From assembly GCA_001560915.1 (NCBI GenBank), contig CP014214.1, positions 1,860,001 to 1,924,000 on the forward strand: a stretch of DNA of 64,000 nt, read 5' to 3'. The position numbers were made by a program, and so were the translations under genes. How positions within the stretch are numbered: the first letter of the stretch is position 1; the number at the start of each line of letters is the position of its first letter. The notes under the pieces are model-generated. The model saw nothing but the letters and a program-made list of their open reading frames with translations. It was not told the origin of the DNA and did not search any database. Shown in pieces: positions 1 through 7,692 of this stretch. This DNA is from a methanogenic archaeon ISO4-H5. Lineage in GTDB: Archaea; Thermoplasmatota; Thermoplasmata; Methanomassiliicoccales; Methanomethylophilaceae.

Positions 1-480
1 CATCGATATGACTGTGTCCAGCCTGACATAGGCGAGTCTTAGCCCAAGGCTCCTCGCGACGGCCTTGGCAGTCATGGTCTTACCGCATCCAGGGGGGCCG
101 GACATCAGGGCACGGCTCGCAGGACGGATCCCATCCGGCAATCTATCGGACTGCCGATGACCTTCAACCAGGCTGTTCAGGGCCCTCTTGAGGTCCGAGG
201 AGAGTATGACGTCATCCAGTTCGATCTCGGGCGTGATAATCTCCACGTACTCGTTCTCAGTCGAACCGATGTCCCCGATATGCTGGAACGACATTCTCTG
301 CTGATCGGTCTCCTCCCTGTAGATCGGCATATTGCGGTAAGCCTTCCGTATATCGGAAGCAAGGACACTGTTGCCTTTCTTGTCCTCATCCGCCGCTATG
401 GCCTCCACTATGGTTGAGAACTCGTCCTCCGAACCGGCTGCATGGGCGCGTATGAGATCGACTACCATTGAGGATTTCAT
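1..480 (-). CDS. AAA-family ATPase, N-terminal 160 residues (runs off the left edge)
   Basis: The reading frame starts at ATG 480 and is open to base 1, so the C-terminal part is missing. The first ~45 residues are an acidic helical segment (MKSSMVVDLIRAHAAGSEDE...). A linker follows, then a Walker A loop, GPPGCGKT, near residue 137. The layout of a short N-terminal domain before a single AAA module resembles ATPases that pair with subtilisin-like proteases in predicted defence or toxin-antitoxin loci. The partner would lie beyond the edge and cannot be seen, so that assignment is an inference. Upstream lie a TATA-like element and a cluster of TGGACA repeats, so the gene is probably tightly regulated. 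Confidence 0.8.
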   Translation of the reverse strand, partial: MKSSMVVDLIRAHAAGSEDEFSTIVEAIAADEDKKGNSVLASDIRKAYRNMPIYREETDQQRMSFQHIGDIGSTENEYVEIITPEIELDDVILSSDLKRALNSLVEGHRQSDRLPDGIRPASRALMSGPPGCGKTMTAKAVARSLGLRLAYVRLDTVISM

Positions 481-568
481 GGGACATTAACTGGACATTG
501 TGTCCAATATATTTATTTTATGACGTTTATTAGTTGGACAATATTTGGACAATATTTGGACATGACAT
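481..568 (-). promoter_or_regulatory. Promoter and repeat-type operator of the AAA ATPase gene
   Basis: A perfect inverted repeat, TGGACA-TTG-TGTCCA, lies at 492-506. Three direct copies of TTGGACA start at 534, 545 and 556, an exact 11-base period and so one helical turn. On the minus strand an AT-rich TATA-like box (about 507-520) sits between them and the start codon at 480. The inverted repeat falls where transcription should begin. This arrangement suggests a repressor or cooperative regulator, but no binding protein is identified. Confidence 0.6.
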
Positions 569-789
569 CTAATGTATTAATGTCTGGTTTACACAGGAAT
601 CGCCCCCTCGTCGACGTCATCCTACCCTTGCAATGCACCGGCTACCTCCCGCGGCGCGTATATATCTATCTTAGCAACCCGAGTATAAAGGAAAAAACGG
701 AAGATCGTTTCCTATCCCCCGTCTCGGTTACGATATCATAGACAAAGGGACTTCGGATGATCCGTACGCTCACAAAGGTAGGTTCACAA
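569..789. other. Intergenic stretch without a recognisable gene
   Basis: I see no convincing coding frame here. A TATA-like string (GTATATATC, about 658-666) and a second AT-rich site (AGTATAAAGG, about 690) are present, but no gene follows at the expected distance on the plus strand. A non-coding transcript cannot be excluded. Confidence 0.4.
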
Positions 790-1026
790 TCATTTCCGGA
801 ACAGGGGCCCTACAGCACCTACGAGATCGGAAGCCTCATCAATCTTGCTGCATAGAACCAACAGTCCGATGGAAACGATTGCGGCAGCTCCGATCAAGGG
901 TGCTGCAGCGGTGACAGAAGAGATGACCTGGACACAAGCATCGGCGACATACTCGACAACAGATTTTATCCCATAACCGGCAAACACGATTGCCAAAACA
1001 ATGGTTCCGAGATCGTTCTCCCTCAT
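790..1026 (-). CDS. Small two-helix membrane protein, unknown function
   Basis: This 78-residue frame encodes two hydrophobic segments: about residues 7-35 (IVLAIVFAGYGIKSVVEYVA) and about 38-60 (VTAAAPLIGAAAIVSIGLLV), ending in a short charged tail. A TATA-like box (CGTATAAAC on the minus strand, about 1055-1063) lies roughly 30 bases before ATG 1026, which supports expression. I do not recognise a family. It sits between the AAA ATPase and Fic genes in an accessory region, so it could belong to a mobile or defence cargo, but nothing in the sequence proves it. Confidence 0.5.
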   Translation of the reverse strand: MRENDLGTIVLAIVFAGYGIKSVVEYVADACVQVISSVTAAAPLIGAAAIVSIGLLVLCSKIDEASDLVGAVGPLFRK

Positions 1027-1293
1027 ATAATCAGAGAATGCGGTATTTCTGAGAGTTTATACGTATCATTTGGACCGTCTGGCAGTTAGAATAGTTGGAA
1101 TAGTTAGCAAAACCAAAAATCCGAAACAACCACAGAAATAAGGCAGACTACTATACGGGTTCCTTCAGGCCCGCCATCTGTTCTCTTATCTTCTCATCTT
1201 AAACGACGGATTTCCCGCACACCTTTATCGGTCTGAAACCGTTAATTGCGAAAAATTCATTTTCTGCAATTAACAAAAATTATAATTGCGTAA
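1027..1293. other. Intergenic, non-coding apart from promoters
   Basis: This segment holds the promoter of the small membrane protein, a short tandem repeat TTAGAATAGTTGGAATAGTTAG (about 1086-1107) and the left part of the fic operator. I see no gene. Confidence 0.4.
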
Positions 1294-1316
1294 ATGCAAT
1301 TATCGGCAATTATGAA
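1241..1316 (+). promoter_or_regulatory. fic promoter with five GCAATTA half-sites
   Basis: Two inverted repeats lie in tandem: TTAATTGC (1242-1249) with GCAATTAA (1266-1273), and ATAATTGC (1282-1289) with GCAATTAT (1296-1303). A fifth half-site, GCAATTAT, is at 1306-1313 and overlaps the ATG at 1312. An AT-rich TATA-like stretch (about 1276-1286) is about 28 bases before 1312. The sites overlap promoter and start, so autoregulation by the Fic protein's own C-terminal winged helix is plausible. The ATG at 1294 lies inside the second inverted repeat and is less likely to be the true start. Confidence 0.55.
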
Positions 1317-2454
1317 GGAGGAGATTTACCACCCAAAAATATCCGGAGAGGTCAGGTACTCTGACAACGGCGAATTCAGTTATTTCTGGCCTAACGATCT
1401 TCCTTTCGACATAAAACTCGATAAAAAAATTTACAAAAAAATAGAGACGGCGTTAATAGCACTGTCAAAACTAGACGGTAAAGTATCTCAGATGACAGAT
1501 CAGGAAAGAAGCATTCTTCTCGTCCCGTTCGTCCTCATGGAATCCACAAAATCCTCTGCAATTGAAGGCACTGGCACAACTATAGAGGATATTTACAAAT
1601 CAGAAAGGGTAGAAGAAAAAGATCCTCGCAAAATGATGGACAATCTAGAAGTCCTAAACTACCGCGATGCACTGAACCATGCGACATCATTGGATAACGA
1701 CAATATCACTGAAGGACTACTCCTGGAACTCCATAAAATACTCATGAAAGGTGTACGCGGAGAAAACAAGAATCCGGGAGCATATCGTTCTGTCCAAGTA
1801 TTGGTAGGGGCCAGAGGGGACACGCTGGAAAATGCCAAATTCGTTCCCATGCCTCCAGAGCAGGTACCCTGGAAGATTAGGAATCTCTTCGAATACATCA
1901 ACTCCCCGTACGAAAACATCCTTGTTTCTGCCGCACTCTCCCATTACCAGTTCGAGACAATACATCCATTCACAGACGGAAACGGAAGAATGGGGAGACT
2001 CTTAATCATGCTTATCCTCAACAGGAGCGGAGTCCTGGAATACCCTGTACTTTATCTCAGCGGATATTTTAACAATAAACGCGAAGAGTACATCGATTGT
2101 CTCAACAAAGTTAGGGAAACGGATGATTTTCAAGGTTGGATGGATCTGTTCCTTGATGCACTGATAGAGCAGTCCCACAGTTCCATCTCCTTAATCGATT
2201 CCCTCTATCAACTCAGAAGGAAATATCACAGTCTAGATCTGGAATTCAATACTATCCACCTGATTGATTCCCTGTTCGCTAATCCCTTCGTAAGGAAATC
2301 TGATGTAGCGACTATCTGCAATGTCCATCTTTCCACAGCAGGAAGAATCGTCAATGAGTTGGTCGAAAAGGGGATACTGAGTGAAAAAACTGGTAAAAAA
2401 AGAAATCAGATGTTCGTTTGCGATGAGATTGTACATGTCCTCAATTCATACTAA
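1312..2454 (+). CDS. fic: Fic-domain protein (AMPylator type) with winged-helix C-terminus
   Basis: Fic enzymes move AMP or another nucleotide group from a nucleotide cofactor onto target proteins. The signature HPFTDGNGRMGR is intact near residue 220. An N-terminal inhibitory helix motif of the form S-x-x-x-E-G is visible as SSAIEG (near residue 85), as in class II Fic proteins that hold themselves inactive. The last ~70 residues (VRKSDVATICNVHLSTAGRI...) look like a winged helix-turn-helix. I chose ATG 1312 (380 residues) over 1294, because the latter lies in an operator repeat and 1312 fits the TATA spacing. The gene is more AT-rich than the rest of the window, which suggests acquisition by transfer. 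Confidence 0.9.
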   Translation: MKEEIYHPKISGEVRYSDNGEFSYFWPNDLPFDIKLDKKIYKKIETALIALSKLDGKVSQMTDQERSILLVPFVLMESTKSSAIEGTGTTIEDIYKSERVEEKDPRKMMDNLEVLNYRDALNHATSLDNDNITEGLLLELHKILMKGVRGENKNPGAYRSVQVLVGARGDTLENAKFVPMPPEQVPWKIRNLFEYINSPYENILVSAALSHYQFETIHPFTDGNGRMGRLLIMLILNRSGVLEYPVLYLSGYFNNKREEYIDCLNKVRETDDFQGWMDLFLDALIEQSHSSISLIDSLYQLRRKYHSLDLEFNTIHLIDSLFANPFVRKSDVATICNVHLSTAGRIVNELVEKGILSEKTGKKRNQMFVCDEIVHVLNSY

Positions 2455-2461
2455 ACTATCT

Positions 2462-2494
2462 GTTAATTGCGAAAAATCAAAATATCGCAATTAG
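2462..2494. repeat. Second copy of the fic-flanking inverted repeat
   Basis: TTAATTGCG (2463-2471) and CGCAATTA (2486-2493) form an inverted repeat just after the fic stop codon. Its first 16 bases, GTTAATTGCGAAAAAT, are identical to 1241-1256 upstream of fic. The gene is therefore bracketed by the same element in the same orientation. It may be a second operator or the trace of a duplication on insertion. Confidence 0.7.
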
Positions 2495-2539
2495 TGAAAA
2501 CGATAGTTGCCAGGATGCTACTTAATAGTTACTATTAAC

Positions 2540-2590
2540 GATTGTAGTAATCAATGATAACTACAATCATTTGTAGTTATAATTACAAAC
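2540..2590. repeat. Palindromic TTGTAGT repeats
   Basis: GATTGTAGT (2540-2548) pairs with ACTACAATC (2560-2568). A second near-perfect palindrome, TTGTAGTTATAATTACAA, follows at 2571-2588. They resemble operator sites, but the next plus-strand gene starts more than 300 bases away. A decayed promoter of a lost gene is possible. Confidence 0.45.
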
Positions 2591-2757
2591 ATTTCTCAGA
2601 GAATAATCTCAGAGAAACCAGAACGGTTCATAGCCCCCATATCTGGAGACATCTGACCCCTATTGAGAAAAACCCGATTTTTCTGGAATCGATGGGGTTT
2701 ATGGCTATGTTGTCTTACATTCGCCACTCTTTTCCATCGGTATCGAGTTCTTGGAAT
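2591..2757. other. Intergenic, no gene recognised
   Basis: Short open frames exist, but none has a ribosome site or recognisable product. The segment leads into a tnpB fossil and may be decayed mobile-element DNA. Confidence 0.3.
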
Positions 2758-2869
2758 GAAACTGTTCCGTGATGCGAGTGCGGAGACGTTCATGAGACTG
2801 CTTAGATACCAAGGGGGAGGAAACCGGGTCTGAGATTGTAGCAGTGGATCCCGCCTACACGAGCAGGAT
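2758..2869 (+). pseudogene. tnpB fossil (fragment)
   Basis: About 112 bases closely match the stretch of the intact tnpB at 21670-22968 that encodes LFRDASAGTFMRLLRYKGEE and continues to NPAYTSRI. A one-base insertion in the codons for RYKG (ATACCAAGG instead of ATACAAGG) shifts the frame. The match stops just before the zinc-ribbon cysteines. No terminal repeats like those of the two full elements are visible next to it. It records an older insertion in this accessory region. Confidence 0.85.
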
Positions 2870-2885
2870 CCCTCCATATTGGGGA

Positions 2886-2900
2886 TTTATATACTATATA
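2886..2900 (+). promoter_or_regulatory. TATA box of the exported protein gene
   Basis: The string TTTATATACTATATA lies about 25 bases before ATG 2918. This decides for that start over an upstream in-frame ATG at 2879, which would precede the promoter, and points to a leaderless transcript. Confidence 0.6.
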
Positions 2901-2917
2901 AATCAATAAGAAATCGT

Positions 2918-4042
2918 ATGAAAACATTTAACGCTGTCGTGATAATCTTAACAGCTATTGTTGGGATATGCGGTATTGTACTGATTACAGAGGATAATCT
3001 CAACACGGATGCGTCAGTAGATAATGTAGTCTACAGTGAATTCAACAACATAAAAACCCTCGGCATAGACATTCTTTATCCTGCAAACGATGAGATCACA
3101 ATTTCATTCTTTGAAGATCACTCGATTCCATACGCAGTATCTGAAGCAGACCTTTCTGAATCAGACATGGTTGTGCTGACTGCAGGCTGGGTTGAAAAGA
3201 ACCAAGATACCTGTATTGAAAAATACGTAAAAATGGCAGAACAGGGCAGTATTCTCGTAGTGGTGGACACAGAGATTGATTATGAAAAAACCGGTCTGAC
3301 TATGTCCTACAGTAAACAGGCAGATGTAAACGTTCTTTGGATGAAACCAACCCAAATACGTTGCAATTCACCCGACTTGGAAAATACATACAAGTCTCTA
3401 GAATTCGCCTTTAACTGGATAGAGAAAAAACTAGAGAACGATAAGCTGTACTCAGAGTACGATGGTGAACTCGGTACGGAAATAGAGTCTGTTGGAACAT
3501 ATTCCAATAGCGGGTATGGTAATTCAGCCATACAGACCTATTATTACATCCTACCTGACGCTAGCCAAACCTATGATTACATCGCAGCCCATTATTACGT
3601 TCAAATGATACCTAACGGCGGATCCTTTAATTCTGGACTTGATGTTAAATCGGAATGTAACAACGTCTATGCCCTCATGTCTTACGGTCCTGCAACAACA
3701 ATCGGAACGACCTCAACAAGCGCAAACATAGCCCTGAATGCAGGTTTAGATGTATCAGTTACTGCGGGATTGAGCTGGGCTTATTCAATTGCGGATGTAG
3801 TTGTGTACAACTACTCAGACATAACCACTAAGAAACTAGATATTCGTCATAACGTTGATGAGACCAAACCTGTTGGTACGACAACATTTTTTGCTGAGCC
3901 TGGAAAGATAGTAAAACTAACAGCAGGAAATACGTATACTAGTACTGATACGTACAAATCACAATTCTGTCATAAAATACTTGGATGTTACGTTCAATAC
4001 AACGATGTTTCTTATGCGTTGTCAGTTACGATTAACACTTGA
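2918..4042 (+). CDS. Exported or membrane-anchored protein, unknown function
   Basis: This 374-residue protein starts with one hydrophobic helix (TFNAVVIILTAIVGICGIVL), consistent with a signal anchor, so the rest should face outside. The remainder is acidic and rich in Ser, Thr, Tyr and Asn, with a run of alternating small residues around TTIGTTSTSANIALNAG in the C-terminal half that suggests a beta-rich surface fold. I recognise no enzyme motif. It is AT-rich like fic. Together with the neighbouring tnpB fossil this suggests that the region was acquired horizontally. Confidence 0.75.
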   Translation: MKTFNAVVIILTAIVGICGIVLITEDNLNTDASVDNVVYSEFNNIKTLGIDILYPANDEITISFFEDHSIPYAVSEADLSESDMVVLTAGWVEKNQDTCIEKYVKMAEQGSILVVVDTEIDYEKTGLTMSYSKQADVNVLWMKPTQIRCNSPDLENTYKSLEFAFNWIEKKLENDKLYSEYDGELGTEIESVGTYSNSGYGNSAIQTYYYILPDASQTYDYIAAHYYVQMIPNGGSFNSGLDVKSECNNVYALMSYGPATTIGTTSTSANIALNAGLDVSVTAGLSWAYSIADVVVYNYSDITTKKLDIRHNVDETKPVGTTTFFAEPGKIVKLTAGNTYTSTDTYKSQFCHKILGCYVQYNDVSYALSVTINT

Positions 4043-4059
4043 CGCATTGAAGATGTGAC

Positions 4060-4386
4060 GTGAATTCGGCAGTCAACGGTACCATGGACGAATCTTCCTG
4101 TTTTCCCGGAAGGATGTACTACGATACCGATGCAGAGGTCAAGCTCTCCAAAGGTTCCAAAACCAGACTGAGGTTCGTAGCCTTCACCCTTCCCAGAGGG
4201 AAGGGTGAGGCTGAAGAACACATCCGCGGTACCGGATTCTGGAAATTCTCCAAGAGGATCGGATCCCTGGGAAAATACCATTACGAGATGGATACCCGGC
4301 AGGCTTTCGATGATTGTATCGACGCAACAGGTGGAGTATACAGCGTAACCCCGGAGAAGGGTGTGCCGGCACTGCAGTTTGATTGA
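4060..4386 (+). CDS. Hypothetical protein, possibly a 3' gene fragment
   Basis: A 108-codon frame opens with GTG at 4060. Its composition (FPGRMYYDTDAEVKLSKG, GTGFWKFSKRIG) looks like real coding sequence with the base composition of the core genome, not of the AT-rich gene before it. It lacks an obvious promoter, ribosome site or N-terminal methionine, so it may be the tail of a gene whose front was lost. A perfect 10-bp hairpin, CACCCTTCCC-AGA-GGGAAGGGTG (4185-4207), lies inside. I do not recognise the family. Confidence 0.4.
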   Translation: MNSAVNGTMDESSCFPGRMYYDTDAEVKLSKGSKTRLRFVAFTLPRGKGEAEEHIRGTGFWKFSKRIGSLGKYHYEMDTRQAFDDCIDATGGVYSVTPEKGVPALQFD

Positions 4387-4453
4387 TAATCAAGGATTAT
4401 CTGTCATACTCGAGTTCCGAACTAAATTATACTGCCCGGACCATTTCATACGT

Positions 4454-5980
4454 ATGGTCGGGAAGAAGATCCTGGTTCTGACACTCATCCTTGTCCTTGT
4501 CACCGGTGCGGGGATCGCCGTGGTCCAGCCCCACGGGAACGAGCATTCAGAGTCGTTCACCATCATCCACACGAACGACACCCACTGCTTCTTCGAGGAA
4601 CAGGGGAGCGCAGGGTTCACCACCGTCGCCGCACTGAAACAGCAGTACTCTCAGAACGGGACGACCTTCATCGTTGATGCGGGGGACTTCCTCCAGGGGA
4701 ACTCGTACGGTACCATGACCAAGGGCATGGGTTCCGTCGAGATCATGAACACGATCGGATACGACCTGTGCGTTCCCGGGAACCATGAATTCGATTACGG
4801 CCTGGACATCTTCCTGGAAAGGATCGAACAGCTGGATTTCCCGATTATATGTTCCAATCTGGTTTATGAAGACACCGGCAAGAGCGTACTTGACGAATAC
4901 CTGGTCCTGGAGAGGAACGGCATCAGGGTCGGATTCTTCGGACTCCTCACCCCGGAGACCCCCGTGACGACCATGGCGGGCAACATGGGCAACACCGAGG
5001 TCACGGACCCGGTGGAGGCCGCGGAACGCATGGTTTCCCTGCTGGAGAAGGAGGACGTCGACAGTATCGTAGCGGTGGGACACCTCGGCGTCGCCCGCAA
5101 GGGCTACATCACCTCCGACCAGCTGTGCAGCAAAGTGCCAGGCATCGATATTTTCATAGACGGGCACAGCCACACCGAGATGGAGGACGGCAAGGTGAGG
5201 GACGGCAGCATAACCCTCGAAGAGAGCGGCACCGTCATCGCCAGCACGGGCTGCTACCTCAAGAACGTAGGCATCATCACCTCCGGTCCCGGAGGCATCT
5301 CCGCCAAGCTCTACAACCAGCCGACCCTCTCCTATGACATAACGGAACAGGAGATCACCAAGGTCAAGACCGCCGTGGACGAGAGTCTGAAGGAGGTGAT
5401 CGGGCACACCGAGATCCTCCTGAACGGCGAACGTTCCGAGATAAGGAACGCGGAGACCAACCTGGGGGATTTCATAGCCGATGTGATGCGCACCACCACC
5501 GATTCCGATGTCGCCCTCATCAATTCCGGCAGCATACGCACCTCCCTGCAGGCCGGAGACATCTCCCTCAAGAACCTGTACGATGTGGTCCCGTTCCTGA
5601 ACTACACCTGCACCATGGATGTCCCGGGTTCGGTGATCGTGGAGGAGATGGAGTTCTCCCTCAATCTCATGGGCGCCACCAAAGGGGGATTCCTGCAGTT
5701 CTCGGGAATGACGGTCACCTACGACATAAATGCAGAGCCCGGCAGCAGGGTCGTCTCCATCACGGTCGGCGGCGAGGAGCTGGATCCGGATGCCACCTAC
5801 AGGCTGGCGACCACCGATTTCGTTATCACGGGAGGGGACGGGAACGTGTACCTGCAGGACTATCCGAACCAGATCCAGAGCGGGGTAGATTCGATGCTTA
5901 TAGGTTACATCTCGGATGTGGGCACCATCACTGGATCCATGATCACCGGGAACAGACTGGTCCCGGTGGCCGCTCCCTGA
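4454..5980 (+). CDS. Secreted 5'-nucleotidase / 2',3'-cyclic phosphodiesterase family
   Basis: This family hydrolyses nucleotides outside the membrane to recover phosphate and nucleosides. The 508-residue protein begins with a signal anchor (KKILVLTLILVLVTGAGIAV). All metallophosphatase signatures follow: HTNDTH, DAGDFLQG, PGNHEFDYG and DGHSHTE. The C-terminal 5'-nucleotidase domain begins near ETNLGDFIADVMR and includes LINSGSIR. I use ATG 4454, because it directly precedes the signal sequence and lies about 27 bases after a TATA-like site (AAATTATAC). It has its own promoter, and the next gene is convergent. Confidence 0.93.
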   Translation: MVGKKILVLTLILVLVTGAGIAVVQPHGNEHSESFTIIHTNDTHCFFEEQGSAGFTTVAALKQQYSQNGTTFIVDAGDFLQGNSYGTMTKGMGSVEIMNTIGYDLCVPGNHEFDYGLDIFLERIEQLDFPIICSNLVYEDTGKSVLDEYLVLERNGIRVGFFGLLTPETPVTTMAGNMGNTEVTDPVEAAERMVSLLEKEDVDSIVAVGHLGVARKGYITSDQLCSKVPGIDIFIDGHSHTEMEDGKVRDGSITLEESGTVIASTGCYLKNVGIITSGPGGISAKLYNQPTLSYDITEQEITKVKTAVDESLKEVIGHTEILLNGERSEIRNAETNLGDFIADVMRTTTDSDVALINSGSIRTSLQAGDISLKNLYDVVPFLNYTCTMDVPGSVIVEEMEFSLNLMGATKGGFLQFSGMTVTYDINAEPGSRVVSITVGGEELDPDATYRLATTDFVITGGDGNVYLQDYPNQIQSGVDSMLIGYISDVGTITGSMITGNRLVPVAAP

Positions 5981-5984
5981 CCCT

Positions 5985-6476
5985 TCAGATACGTCCTTCC
6001 ATCACGGTGAGTCCATACTCGGTCCCCGCATGCATCACGCGGGATGACGATACTTCTGACAGCCCGAAAGAACGGTAGAACACTATAGCCTGCGTGTTCA
6101 TGGTGTTCACATGGAGGTATATCCTGTCGCATCCGTGCTCCCGGCCGTACCGGATTGCGAATTCCATCGCCCGGTGGCCCAGTCCCTTCCCGCGCAGGCC
6201 CTCGATAACGTAGAGCTTGTCCAGGAACAGCCTTCCAGACGGTTCTGCCCTGAACCCTATGAGGCCCACGTCCTTCCCGTCCTCCACATACATGTAATAG
6301 AGCATTCCCTCGGCGACGGCGTTCAGATAGGTCCCGTCCTCCAGCCACTGCCGGTGCTCGGCACGGATGCCGTCGATGCCGTTGGTGGCCATGCCGAGGT
6401 ACACCTCGGACCAGCACTTCCACAGAAAATCGGACACACGGTCCAGATCCCCGGCCCCCATCGGCACCATTTCCAT
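5985..6476 (-). CDS. GNAT-family N-acetyltransferase
   Basis: This is a 163-residue acetyl-CoA-dependent transferase. The acetyl-CoA pyrophosphate loop reads LRGKGLGHRAM, matching the family pattern R/Q-x-x-G-x-G/A. The beta-bulge segment before it is SGRLFLDKLYVIEG, and the C-terminal part, HVNTMNTQAIVFYRSFGL, is the usual coenzyme A side wall. The substrate cannot be told from sequence: small molecule, antibiotic or protein N-terminus are all possible. It is convergent with the nucleotidase gene, with only four bases between the stops. Confidence 0.9.
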   Translation of the reverse strand: MEMVPMGAGDLDRVSDFLWKCWSEVYLGMATNGIDGIRAEHRQWLEDGTYLNAVAEGMLYYMYVEDGKDVGLIGFRAEPSGRLFLDKLYVIEGLRGKGLGHRAMEFAIRYGREHGCDRIYLHVNTMNTQAIVFYRSFGLSEVSSSRVMHAGTEYGLTVMEGRI

Positions 6477-6528
6477 GCACTAGGATATGCGGTCCACAGT
6501 ATTTCTGTTGATTGTCGGACAAGACCCA

Positions 6529-6538
6529 CAGTTTATAT
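6529..6538 (+). promoter_or_regulatory. TATA box of tyrA
   Basis: GTTTATATCT lies about 27 bases before ATG 6564 with no ribosome site between, so the mRNA is probably leaderless. Confidence 0.6.
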
Positions 6539-6563
6539 CTCCGATACACATCCGTGCTAATCA

Positions 6564-7661
6564 ATGACACAGTACACCTTCGGCTTCCTGGGACTCGGGC
6601 TCATCGGCGGATCCATCGCCCGTGCACTCAAGGCTCACGACGAATCCAACAGGATAATCGCCTTCGACACCGACAGGAAATCCCTGACCAAAGCCTATGA
6701 GGACGGGGTGGTCGATGTGCTGGTGTCCGACATCGACTCGCGTTTCTCCGAGTGCGATTTCATCTTCCTGTGCGCGCCCGTGAAGCACAACGCGGCCAAC
6801 GCGGAGAAGGTGAAGCCCTTCCTGAAGGACTCCGCCATCCTCACCGACGTGGGCAGCGTCAAGAACGGAATCCACGCCGCAATCCACGATCTGGGTCTTG
6901 ATGCCAATTTCATCGGCGGGCACCCCATGGCCGGCAGCGAGCGCGTGGGCTACGCCAACTCCAAGGCCAAGCTGCTGGAGAACGCCTACTACATCCTCAC
7001 CCGGACGGAGAAGTCCACCGACGCCCAGCTGGAATCCCTCTGTGCCGTGGTGAAGTCCATGGGCGCCATCCCCCTCGTGATGACCCCTGACCAGCATGAC
7101 TACATTACCGCTGCGGTGAGCCACGTGCCCCACGTGATCTCCGCCTCGCTGGTAAATCTGGTGCACGACAGCGACTCCCCCGACGAGAGGATGAAGATGA
7201 TCGCCGCGGGAGGTTTCAAGGACATCACCCGCATCTCCTCGTCATCCCCCGTGATGTGGCAGCAGATCTGCCTCACCAACAGGGACAACATCTCGAAGCT
7301 CCTGAAGGACTACATCGATTCCCTTGAGAAGATGAAGGGTGTCATCGACAGAGGAGATTCCGAAGCCCTCATGGAGTTCTTCGGCTCCGCCCGCAGCTAC
7401 CGCGATTCGTTCATAGACGCGTCCAGCGGCCCCATCAAATCCGCCAACTCGCTGCATGTCGAAATCCCCGACGAGCCCGGTGCGCTGGCGATTGTCGTGA
7501 CCATATTGGCATCCAGGGGAATCAACGTGAAGAACGTGGGAATCGTCCATAACCGCGAGTTCGAGACAGGTTCCCTGAGGATCGATCTCCACAGTGAACG
7601 GGATGTGCAGGCCGCCAAGGATACCTTGGAGGCCCATGGGTACGAGGTCACCATCGGCTGA
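6564..7661 (+). CDS. tyrA: Prephenate dehydrogenase with C-terminal ACT domain
   Basis: TyrA oxidises prephenate (or arogenate) with NAD(P), leading to tyrosine. The N-terminal Rossmann motif is FLGLGLIGGSIARAL. The family motifs TDVGSVK and GGHPMAGSE are intact, as is the helical domain with HDYITAAVSHVPH. The last ~75 residues (LHVEIPDEPGALAIVVTILA) form an ACT domain, which commonly binds an amino acid for feedback control. At 365 residues it has the usual length of the ACT-containing form. No other aromatic amino acid genes are next to it. Confidence 0.95.
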   Translation: MTQYTFGFLGLGLIGGSIARALKAHDESNRIIAFDTDRKSLTKAYEDGVVDVLVSDIDSRFSECDFIFLCAPVKHNAANAEKVKPFLKDSAILTDVGSVKNGIHAAIHDLGLDANFIGGHPMAGSERVGYANSKAKLLENAYYILTRTEKSTDAQLESLCAVVKSMGAIPLVMTPDQHDYITAAVSHVPHVISASLVNLVHDSDSPDERMKMIAAGGFKDITRISSSSPVMWQQICLTNRDNISKLLKDYIDSLEKMKGVIDRGDSEALMEFFGSARSYRDSFIDASSGPIKSANSLHVEIPDEPGALAIVVTILASRGINVKNVGIVHNREFETGSLRIDLHSERDVQAAKDTLEAHGYEVTIG

Positions 7662-7692
7662 CTTTTTTTAGCCACAACGTCATACTCCTCGC

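Noticed and set aside
534-562. TTGGACA repeats as a CRISPR array
   Set aside because: The repeats are only 7 bases with 4-base spacing and a fixed 11-base period; there are no spacers of CRISPR length and no cas genes.
520-741. 73-codon plus-strand frame upstream of the small membrane protein
   Set aside because: It starts within the operator repeats, has no ribosome site and no recognisable sequence.
4547-5407. Long minus-strand frame of 286 codons opposite the nucleotidase gene
   Set aside because: It is a GC-rich shadow. The plus strand encodes a complete metallophosphatase with all motifs, while the minus frame has no recognisable domain.
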